Of a stretch of 28,856 nucleotides of DNA, positions 22,871 to 28,856 are shown one piece after another. The stretch comes from a virus. Made by a program: the position numbers and the translations under genes. Below the pieces are notes generated by a model. It saw only the letters and a list, made by a program, of their open reading frames with translations, had not been told where the DNA came from and made no database searches. How positions within the stretch are numbered: the first letter of the stretch is position 1; each line of letters opens with the position of its first letter. The stretch lies in IMG/VR virus record IMGVR_UViG_3300048011_000035, positions 1 to 28,856 of that record. One strand, 5' to 3'.

Positions 22871-24556
22871 ATGAGCTATGAAATTAGAATTGTGAATAGG
22901 GAGTTAGCTAATAACTCTCAGTTTATACCTGATAATGTGCAACACTTGGCGTTGATACCTGATTACAAACCCTTCAGTGTTGATGATGACGACATGATCA
23001 TCGAGTTCAATACACCTACAGGTGCTTTCATTGAGGTTGGTGATGTCAAATTCAGAATTAGTTTTGGACACGACCCACAGTCAAATGGGTTTGTGGTCAA
23101 GCGTATCTTGGATAGTGAACACAGTGACCCTGTCATACAAGCATGGGGTGACTGGACATTACCTGCAAGGCAACCTGATGGTGCTTTGCATCAATGGTTG
23201 TCAGAGAACATAGGGTACGTACATAACTCTACCTTAGAGATAAACGCTTTACCTCATAGGTTATCTTTGTTTGCACCTATGCGTTCCAAGAGAAGGCATG
23301 GTTATATCAGTATCTATCAGAACAGTGATAAGTATTTAGCTGATCTACATACGCCTATGAAGCCTGGAAAAGCTATGTCTACTATAGCACCAGAGCTAGA
23401 CAACAAGACTGTTGATAGGCTAGTCACTGAATTTCTTGATGCCTTTGCACACAGAGAGTACACAGTCAAAACGTCCAGTAAGCCTGATGACTTTCGTAAG
23501 GTGTATACAGGTAAGATGGTGGGTACACAGAACATTAATACTACAGGTACTTACAAGTCACTAGCGTCTAGTTGTATGCGGTATACCTTTGATGATGGTG
23601 ATGGTCCGATGAACCTACCTATACATCCAACCGAGGTGTATGGTTCTGGTGATTTCAATATCATATGGGTTGAAGATGATAGGGGTTTCATAGGTGGCCG
23701 TGTGGTTGTCTACATGAAGCATGGCTCAGGTATACCACAACCATCTTGTGTTTATGGGGCTTGTCAGCAAGCATTAGATATGCTAAAAGATCATCTGGAT
23801 AGTATAGATGCCTGTGATGTCTATGACTCTGATTGGACAGGTGCTAAACTATCAGCTATCAAAGACTATGATACTCAGGCTTACATCGGTCCATACCTAG
23901 ACCTAGAGCCTAGAGCATTGGATGCTTGTAGATTACCTGATGGTACTAAAGACAGTGAAGGTAACGCTAATACCAAAGAATACCTAGTTATAGGTTGTGG
24001 TGGTGAGCTTGATGGCAATGGTTACCAAGGCATATACAGTGACGATATTAATCGTTGTTATAACTGTGAAGAGAATGTGCATGAAGATGAGTCACGTTAC
24101 TCTGAGTACACAGGTAATGTATACTGTGACTGTTGCTTTCAAGATGAACACTTCTACTGTGATTGGTCTGATGAATACTATCACAATGACCAGCACATAT
24201 GCGTATGGTATACTACTAGCGATGGTAGTAGAAGATATCATGATGTTGCAGAAGGTTGTGATGGGTATACATGGTGTGAACGTGAGGGTGAGTACTGGGA
24301 TTCTGAGGAGGTAATATATGTAGAGTCTGAGGATTCATTTGTATCTCCCCCATTGTTTGAAGCACAATACTTTTGTTCTGATTGGGATGGAGAAGTGTAC
24401 CACAATGATCAGATGGTTAGTACTATTGAAGATGAGACTGTAGCTAAAGATGAGATAGATGGTCACAACTATAATAGTCATGAATATAAATATGTAAGGA
24501 ATGACTTCGGTATATACATGAAGTCTTATGAAAAGGAAAACAATAATGAAAAATAA
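22871..24556 (+). CDS. Large early protein with Cys-rich zinc-finger-like C-terminus
   Basis: This 561-aa acidic protein begins after AAAGGA. Residues 1-390 are of unknown fold, with SSCMRYTFDD around C235 and HPTEVYGSGDFNIIWVEDD, a pattern I have seen in other phage proteins of unknown function. The C-terminal domain (about 396-515) has C396xxC399, C419-D-C421-C422, C430, C444, C463, C469 and C502. Three segments of the type C(D/E/S)xx(D/E)xEYYHNDQ recur (430-441, 469-480, 502-514). This suggests two or three treble-clef or zinc-ribbon units. It overlaps the M20/M28-like peptidase gene by 11 bases, so the two are likely co-translated. Binding of DNA, RNA or host proteins is plausible but unproven. 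Confidence 0.65.
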   Translation: MSYEIRIVNRELANNSQFIPDNVQHLALIPDYKPFSVDDDDMIIEFNTPTGAFIEVGDVKFRISFGHDPQSNGFVVKRILDSEHSDPVIQAWGDWTLPARQPDGALHQWLSENIGYVHNSTLEINALPHRLSLFAPMRSKRRHGYISIYQNSDKYLADLHTPMKPGKAMSTIAPELDNKTVDRLVTEFLDAFAHREYTVKTSSKPDDFRKVYTGKMVGTQNINTTGTYKSLASSCMRYTFDDGDGPMNLPIHPTEVYGSGDFNIIWVEDDRGFIGGRVVVYMKHGSGIPQPSCVYGACQQALDMLKDHLDSIDACDVYDSDWTGAKLSAIKDYDTQAYIGPYLDLEPRALDACRLPDGTKDSEGNANTKEYLVIGCGGELDGNGYQGIYSDDINRCYNCEENVHEDESRYSEYTGNVYCDCCFQDEHFYCDWSDEYYHNDQHICVWYTTSDGSRRYHDVAEGCDGYTWCEREGEYWDSEEVIYVESEDSFVSPPLFEAQYFCSDWDGEVYHNDQMVSTIEDETVAKDEIDGHNYNSHEYKYVRNDFGIYMKSYEKENNNEK

Positions 24557-25496
24557 TCTAGTAGATATGTTGCAGTACATGCGACCTGAAGGTGCTAAGA
24601 CACAGAAAGAATTCTGTCTTGAGTATCTCGAACCTGTGTTTGGTAAGCCTGACCCATATGGTAATTACATATGCCAAGTTGGTGTTAAGCCACGTCTATG
24701 CTTTACGGCACACCACGACACAGTACACAAGGCTGAGGGTATGCAGAAGGTTGTTGTATCTAACAACATAATATCTGTAGCTGACCCCAAGGTATCAAGC
24801 TGTCTAGGTGCTGACTGTACCACAGGTATATGGCTTATACTCAAGATGATTGATGCAGGTGTAGAGGGTACATACGTAGTCCATGCAGCTGAAGAGATTG
24901 GTTGTCAGGGTAGTAAGGCACTAGTCTATGACAATCCACCTTGGTTAGATCATACTGATGCTGTTATATCTTTCGACAGGTATGGCACTAAGTCTGTTAT
25001 CACACACCAGATGGGTATGCGTACTGCATCTAACAAATTTGCACAGTCCTTTGCTACTGCACTCAGTATGCCACAGCTAGTAGCCGATGATGGTGGTTCT
25101 TACACAGACAGCAATGAGTATGCTCATGTAGTACCTGAGTGTACTAACATCAGTGTAGGTTACTACAATCAACATACAGCTAAAGAGACACAAGATATGT
25201 CTTATGCAGAGTTGTTACTCAGTAGTTTGTTACAAGCTGACTGGACAAAGATTGTCATTGATCGTGACCCTACAGTACAAGAGTGTATCTATACTAAGTA
25301 TGCACTCAATGATGATTACTATTATTCTCACAACCCTGATGCTACAGAAGAACTCGTCAACCTAGTATTAGATTACCCTGATAGGATTGCTGATATGCTT
25401 GCTACCTATGGTTATACTGCTGAAGAGATCATGAGAGAGTGTAACATCTCACCTGACTACTTCGTCAATGACTATGTAGCTACTCGTTATATGTGA
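24546..25496 (+). CDS. Zinc-dependent M20/M28-like peptidase
   Basis: This 316-aa protein starts at ATG 24546 (MKNNLVDML), about eight bases after AAGGA. An upstream ATG at 24528 overlaps more and is less likely. The co-catalytic metal pattern is complete: FTAHHDTVH (H56, D58), LGADCTTG (bridging D90), AAEEIG (E116 general base, E117 ligand), ISFDRYG (D144) and NQHTAKE (H210). The family removes amino acids from peptides or hydrolyses amidic bonds. No signal peptide is seen, so a cytoplasmic role is likely. C-terminal residues about 240-316 form a helical extension of unknown role. Its coupling to the Cys-rich gene suggests a joint function. Confidence 0.8.
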   Translation: MKNNLVDMLQYMRPEGAKTQKEFCLEYLEPVFGKPDPYGNYICQVGVKPRLCFTAHHDTVHKAEGMQKVVVSNNIISVADPKVSSCLGADCTTGIWLILKMIDAGVEGTYVVHAAEEIGCQGSKALVYDNPPWLDHTDAVISFDRYGTKSVITHQMGMRTASNKFAQSFATALSMPQLVADDGGSYTDSNEYAHVVPECTNISVGYYNQHTAKETQDMSYAELLLSSLLQADWTKIVIDRDPTVQECIYTKYALNDDYYYSHNPDATEELVNLVLDYPDRIADMLATYGYTAEEIMRECNISPDYFVNDYVATRYM

Positions 25497-25508
25497 CACG
25501 TTGTCACA
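25492..25508 (+). promoter_or_regulatory. Perfect hairpin overlapping the peptidase stop
   Basis: TGTGACA and TGTCACA flank a three-base loop CGT; the TGA stop is inside the left arm. No T-run follows directly, so this may be a weak terminator, an operator, or part of an attachment region given the integrase 120 bp downstream. Confidence 0.45.
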
Positions 25509-25545
25509 GAGGGTTGATTAATTTTAATTAATATGTATTTTATAG

Positions 25546-25620
25546 TACTTAAAGTATACTTAAGGTTACTTTAAGTTTACTATTAATATCTATTATTAAT
25601 TAATAATAATACTTAAAGTA
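25546..25620. repeat. TACTTAAAGTA array at the integrase promoter
   Basis: Perfect palindromes lie at 25546-25556 and 25610-25620, with a one-mismatch copy at 25567-25577 and a weaker one at 25557-25567. The first three are spaced 11 and 10 bp, and the last lies 43 bp (about four turns) further on, directly in front of the integrase ribosome site. A 16-bp palindrome ATTATTAATTAATAAT lies between them (25592-25607). Sites so placed could block integrase expression or serve as recombinase arm sites. Confidence 0.8.
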
Positions 25621-25629
25621 AGGAAAGAT

Positions 25630-26718
25630 ATGAAGTATACAACTAAGACTAGTCGTAAGAACGGCAGTACGTCTTGGGTATTTAGACCACCTCAAGACGT
25701 AGTGTCAGCAGGTATAGTTAAGTCTCAGACATTTAGAGATGGTAGAACTGCAAGGGTAGAGATACCAAAGCTCTTAGATAAGATAGATGCCTTTCGTAAA
25801 GGTGAGTTAGTAGCAGGTGATATAGGTAGGTTATCAAACCTAAATCAAATAGTAGGTTACTACTTTAAAACCAAACACTTTAATTCTTTGTCGCCCAATA
25901 CCCAAGATAACTATACTCACAATCTAAAGTGTATCTGTCGTACAGAAATATATGGTAAAGAGTTTGGTAGTTTTAGAATTGATAGAGTTACAACTCCAGT
26001 ATGTACCGAAGCCTATGATACTTGGGAAGAAAATGTAAGTACTAACACAGCTAATGAGTACAGTAGGTCTCTATCTATGATTATGAATTACTGTCGTTCA
26101 TTAGGCATTGTTAACAACAACCCTGTAACTCATGTTAATAAGAGAACCCATGAGACACGTTCAACTATATGGAATAATGAACAGGTTGAGAAGTTCTGTG
26201 ATGTAGCCTTCTCAGATTTTAAGTTTAGAAACATAGGCCTTTGTGTTCTGATGGCTTATGAGTGGGCGCAAAGACCTATTGATATCTACACTCTCAAGTG
26301 GGACAACATACATTTTGATATCAACATGGTAAAGATACGTCAAAGTAAACGTGGTGCTACAGTTGAGCTACCATTAGAAGAACCTTTGACTTCTATGTTA
26401 CTACAACAGAAAGGTGACTGGGACTTCCAAGAATATGTAGTACCCTTTCAGAGGCCTTCAGATGGGGCATACAGGGCGTTTGACCATGCCTCTGCAGGTG
26501 TACTAGTCAGACAGATTAAGGAGCTGTCAGGACTACCTTCTGATCTACGTGTGGGTGATCTTAGAAAGACAGCCATCAACCAGATGATTGACAGTGAGAT
26601 AGACCACCTTGCAATCATGTCTGTTACAGGTCATAAGAATGTGGCAAGTCTTAACCCATATGTTAAACACAATTTAAAAGCGGCAAAGTCCGCACTAAGT
26701 AGAAGGAGTAAAGAATAA
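25630..26718 (+). CDS. int: Tyrosine recombinase / phage integrase
   Basis: This 362-aa protein starts six bases after AAGGAAAG. The N-terminal part contains a SAM-like core-binding domain (LNQIVGYYFKTKHFNSLSPN to about residue 170). The catalytic domain has box I R215 (EWAQRPIDIYTLKW), box II DLRKTA with R312, GHKN with H335, and the nucleophile Y344 (NPYVKH). The usual first His of HxxR is Gly (G309), a variation also seen as Arg or Lys in related integrases. The enzyme would integrate or excise phage DNA at attP/attB. The promoter region holds the palindrome array, so expression is probably tightly controlled. Confidence 0.88.
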   Translation: MKYTTKTSRKNGSTSWVFRPPQDVVSAGIVKSQTFRDGRTARVEIPKLLDKIDAFRKGELVAGDIGRLSNLNQIVGYYFKTKHFNSLSPNTQDNYTHNLKCICRTEIYGKEFGSFRIDRVTTPVCTEAYDTWEENVSTNTANEYSRSLSMIMNYCRSLGIVNNNPVTHVNKRTHETRSTIWNNEQVEKFCDVAFSDFKFRNIGLCVLMAYEWAQRPIDIYTLKWDNIHFDINMVKIRQSKRGATVELPLEEPLTSMLLQQKGDWDFQEYVVPFQRPSDGAYRAFDHASAGVLVRQIKELSGLPSDLRVGDLRKTAINQMIDSEIDHLAIMSVTGHKNVASLNPYVKHNLKAAKSALSRRSKE

Positions 26719-26930
26719 TGGATGTTCAAGATAGACTAAGGCTAGCCCACATGTCAGTGTGTAAAGCTGAGAATGAAAGGATGCGTGAGGTATTCAACAT
26801 GAGAACCTATAAGGAAGGTGATCAGTGGACAGCTCAAAGAAACAGGCAGTCAACTGGTGCTAAAGGTGGTAGACACAAGAGTCTTAAAAGACTTTGGGTT
26901 AAAGAAAGGAAATCAATATGCAATCAATAA
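26718..26930 (+). CDS. Small basic protein coupled to integrase (70 aa)
   Basis: The ATG overlaps the last base of the integrase stop (TAATG), nine bases after AAGGAG. The protein is Arg/Lys-rich (RNRQSTGAKGGRHKSLKRLW) and mostly helical at the N-terminus. No domain is recognised. Size, charge and coupling to integrase would suit an excisionase (recombination directionality factor), but no winged-helix signature is evident, so this is only a possibility. Confidence 0.55.
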   Translation: MDVQDRLRLAHMSVCKAENERMREVFNMRTYKEGDQWTAQRNRQSTGAKGGRHKSLKRLWVKERKSICNQ

Positions 26931-27553
26931 AATCAATTTACATTGACCACATGGGTAGTGATTTATCTATAGTCAATGCGGCAAGAGTTAGCTATGGTAA
27001 AAACCATGATACATTTGACGAAGATAAGGATGCTAAACTAATACGTTTCCTTGCTAAACATAAGCATATGTCCCCATTCGGTCATGCATTTGCTACCTTC
27101 CATATAGTAGCACCAGTGTTTGTTGCACGTCAGCTAGTGAAGCATAAGTTCCTACGTTGGAATGAGATCAGCCGTAGATATGTGTCAACAGAACCTAAGT
27201 ACTTCGAGCCTACAACATGGAGAGCTGGGGTACTAGATAAAAAACAAGGTAGTAGTGAGAGTACTATTATAAGTGATATACATATCAGTACTACTTTAGA
27301 CTATGTTACATCACTGTATAAACATCTTCTTAAATCTGGTGTATGCGAAGAGCAAGCACGTATGGTACTACCTCAGAGTACAATGACTGAGTGGTATTGG
27401 AGTGGTAGTCTCGATGCCTTTGCAGATATGTGTAACCTAAGATGTAGTAAAGACACACAGTTTGAAACACGTATAGTTGCAAAACAAATAGATACTAAGA
27501 TGTCTGAACTATTTCCAGTATCATGGGAGGCATTGAGAAATGTTCACAGTTGA
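26918..27553 (+). CDS. thyX: Flavin-dependent thymidylate synthase (ThyX)
   Basis: This 211-aa protein overlaps the upstream gene by 13 bases and follows AAAGGA. The ThyX signature region reads KHKFLRWNEISRRY (75-88), against canonical RHRxxSxNxxSxR: H76, N82, S85 and R87 are kept, while both flanking Arg are Lys and the first Ser is Arg. MSPFGHAFATFHI and the C-terminal DTQFETRIVAKQ, with the substrate Arg, are also present. It makes dTMP from dUMP using methylene-tetrahydrofolate, FAD and NADPH, supplying thymidine for AT-rich phage DNA. Confidence 0.9.
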   Translation: MQSIKSIYIDHMGSDLSIVNAARVSYGKNHDTFDEDKDAKLIRFLAKHKHMSPFGHAFATFHIVAPVFVARQLVKHKFLRWNEISRRYVSTEPKYFEPTTWRAGVLDKKQGSSESTIISDIHISTTLDYVTSLYKHLLKSGVCEEQARMVLPQSTMTEWYWSGSLDAFADMCNLRCSKDTQFETRIVAKQIDTKMSELFPVSWEALRNVHS

Positions 27554-27785
27554 ATTTGAAAAAGATTATTCTGTCGTTACTAGTATGGATGAACAGAATA
27601 ACTTTGATGATATTGAAATGTATCTTGAGAACAATGGTGTTGTTTTCTTAAGACAATACGTAGAAGAAATAGACACACACCAGGTGATTGAAATATCCTA
27701 TAAACAATTACTTGACTTGTGGTCTTCCATGAGGCAGACTGAAGGCCTATTTAAACTAGAACTAATCGGAAAGGAAAAACGATGA
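27540..27785 (+). CDS. Small acidic protein (81 aa), marine-phage family
   Basis: This 81-aa acidic protein overlaps thyX by 14 bases with GGGAGG nine bases upstream. The sequence (MFTVEFEKDYSVVTSMDEQN, later YLENNGVVFLRQYVEEI and YKQLLDLWSSMRQTEG) matches a small conserved family I recall from marine podoviruses. No catalytic motif is visible. It contains the 13-base TCGTTACTAGTAT also found in the control region repeats. Confidence 0.6.
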   Translation: MFTVEFEKDYSVVTSMDEQNNFDDIEMYLENNGVVFLRQYVEEIDTHQVIEISYKQLLDLWSSMRQTEGLFKLELIGKEKR

Positions 27786-27997
27786 GTAAATCACAACATG
27801 AATTAATTATGACACACCTTAGAACAACTAAGGGTATTACAGTACGTGAGGCTATGATAGATTATAGCATCAGTTGCTTAACCAAACGTATACAAGAGCT
27901 ACGTAAGCTTGGTCACGACATACTTAGTGTCAAGAAGAAGCACCCTGTTACAGGTCAACGTTATGTACGTTACGTATTGCAAGGGGAAGATGCATGA
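27782..27997 (+). CDS. HTH_39-like winged-helix protein (71 aa)
   Basis: This 71-aa protein starts in an ATGA overlap. It reads QHELIMTHLRTTKGITVREAMIDYSISCLTKRIQELRKLGHDI, then KKHPVTGQRYVRYVL. This is the helix-turn-helix plus wing pattern of the HTH_39 family, small phage proteins with a predicted DNA-binding fold. It may regulate early transcription or aid replication, since it sits next to the primase gene. It is the only recognisable DNA-binding regulator in the window. Confidence 0.7.
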   Translation: MSKSQHELIMTHLRTTKGITVREAMIDYSISCLTKRIQELRKLGHDILSVKKKHPVTGQRYVRYVLQGEDA

Positions 27998-28179
27998 CAC
28001 TATATCTTTGGCCACCTGTCATCATGTACCTACTAGGTATGATGCTAGTCATAGGTATGTTTGAATCAATGAATGATGACAATAAAGGTACATATAAGCT
28101 AGCTATTCTCTGGCCTTTTGTTTCAATCATGTTTATATATGAGATGATGAGGGATATAATTAATGGCGATAGGAGATAA
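27994..28179 (+). CDS. Two-pass membrane peptide (61 aa)
   Basis: The gene starts in an ATGA overlap with the HTH gene. Two membrane segments (about residues 3-23 and 35-52) are separated by the short charged loop SMNDDNKGTYK, and the C-terminus is basic. It overlaps the primase start by 17 bases. The function is unknown. Confidence 0.55.
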   Translation: MTLYLWPPVIMYLLGMMLVIGMFESMNDDNKGTYKLAILWPFVSIMFIYEMMRDIINGDRR

Positions 28180-28856
28180 CCCACACTTAGCTTGTCCGTA
28201 TACAGATTGCGGTTCAAGCGATGCGTTTAATTGGAATGATGATGGCTATGGTCAATGTCATTCTTGTAGTAGATCATATCCATCTAAGGATATGTCACAA
28301 ACATATGATTGGGTCAAGCAGGAGTACCCTCTCAAGGAAAGGAGAAAGCCTATGGAAATACCCGTAACGGGTGGAACTTACAATGGTATCAGGTCTATTG
28401 ACCCTGATGTTTGTGAGCTTTTTGGAATACAATTACAGACTGGTGATAAAGGTGAAGCAGTCAGGTATGCGTACAAGTACCCACACACAGTCAAGTACAG
28501 GCTAGTGTCAGACAAGTCTAAGACGTGGACTAAAGATAGAGGTATGGGTATGAATCATTTGTTTGGCCCAGAGTTTAACTCAGGCTCAAGCAAACGTATC
28601 TACCTTACTGAAGGTGAGTTTGATGCGGCAAGTCTATACCAAATACTAGGTAAGACATTTCCAGTCAAGTCACTACCTAGTGCATCTATTGGTGAGAAGT
28701 TTATCAAGCACAATCATATCTACTTATCCTCATTCAAAGAGATCATCTATGCAGGTGAGCTTGATGATGCAGGACGTAGAGCTGCAGATAAACTATACTC
28801 TGCATTCCCTGATAAGTTCTGGTATGTACCAATGTCTAAGCACAAAGATGCCAATG
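28163..28856 (+). CDS. T7 gp4-like primase(-helicase), 3' end outside window
   Basis: The frame runs from ATG 28163 (GAGGG nine bases upstream) for 231 codons to the window end. The zinc-binding domain has C11, C16, C32 and C35 (CPYTDCG and CHSC). The toprim fold follows, with LTEGEFDA (E150) and GELDDAGRRAADKL (E199, D201). In T7 the second metal motif is DxD; here its first acid is Glu. The protein would lay RNA primers and, if the usual C-terminal helicase is present beyond the edge, unwind DNA. The early operon thus leads into replication genes to the right. Confidence 0.85.
   Translation, partial: MAIGDNPHLACPYTDCGSSDAFNWNDDGYGQCHSCSRSYPSKDMSQTYDWVKQEYPLKERRKPMEIPVTGGTYNGIRSIDPDVCELFGIQLQTGDKGEAVRYAYKYPHTVKYRLVSDKSKTWTKDRGMGMNHLFGPEFNSGSSKRIYLTEGEFDAASLYQILGKTFPVKSLPSASIGEKFIKHNHIYLSSFKEIIYAGELDDAGRRAADKLYSAFPDKFWYVPMSKHKDAN

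Noticed and set aside
23997-24314. 105-codon plus-strand frame inside the Cys-rich protein gene
   Set aside because: It lies in another frame of a well-supported gene, has Met/Val/Thr-rich shadow composition and no ribosome site.
26718-26930. Excisionase assignment for the 70-aa protein
   Set aside because: Size, charge and position fit, but no winged-helix or Xis motif is visible, so it is listed as unknown.
1-28856. tRNA genes or tRNA-derived attachment sites
   Set aside because: I saw no cloverleaf or TTCGAATC-type T-arm in the non-coding stretches; a covariance-model scan would be decisive.

Overview
This window looks like about 29 kb of a podovirus-type (short, non-contractile tail) phage genome, AT-rich and probably marine. 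The protein signatures suggest a proteobacterial host, more likely alphaproteobacterial: a GTA-type three-helix holin, a GH108 muramidase, a DUF1127 miniprotein, ThyX, a T7-type primase, and the small Gly/Lys-rich proteins familiar from marine phages. A tyrosine integrase suggests the phage is, or descends from, a temperate phage. The overall plan resembles marine T7-like/HMO-2011-like podoviruses. That placement is from memory of the families, not from a search.

The layout is divergent. From about 19.2 kb leftwards everything lies on the minus strand and forms the late module. Read 5' to 3' it holds a small unknown gene, an EF-hand membrane protein, a small basic protein, a GTA-type holin, a GH108 endolysin, five small basic or beta-rich proteins, a DUF1127 miniprotein, small terminase, a 144-aa HTH/coiled-coil protein, large terminase, portal, a 64-aa protein, a large virion protein with an HExxH metallopeptidase motif, a second large internal-type protein, scaffold, major capsid, tail adaptor, tail nozzle-like protein and a repetitive tail fibre cut by the left edge. 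Three minus-strand promoter candidates share the -10 element TATAACT: one before the first late gene, one before the DUF1127-terminase-portal group, and one directly before a 240-nt leader of the capsid gene. A hairpin after the capsid gene is a terminator candidate in the same place as T7 T-phi.

From 19,221 to 20,894 there is 1.67 kb with no convincing gene. It is packed with repeats: an 11-bp odd palindrome TACTT(A/T)AAGTA phased at about 10.5 bp, a 16-bp direct repeat exactly 30 bp apart, three copies of an 18-bp dyad, C-runs, and consecutive hairpins. It is the likely early/late control region and perhaps a replication origin.

From 20.9 kb rightwards the plus strand carries the early module: a 179-aa early protein, five small proteins (several membrane-spanning), a 561-aa protein with a Cys-rich C-terminus coupled to an M20/M28-like zinc peptidase, then a 133-bp gap with the same 11-bp palindromes, the integrase, and a tightly overlapped run (70 aa, ThyX, 81 aa, HTH_39-like, membrane peptide, T7 gp4-like primase cut by the right edge). 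The shared palindrome links the central control region with the integrase promoter. It is the strongest candidate here for an undescribed regulatory or recombination system.
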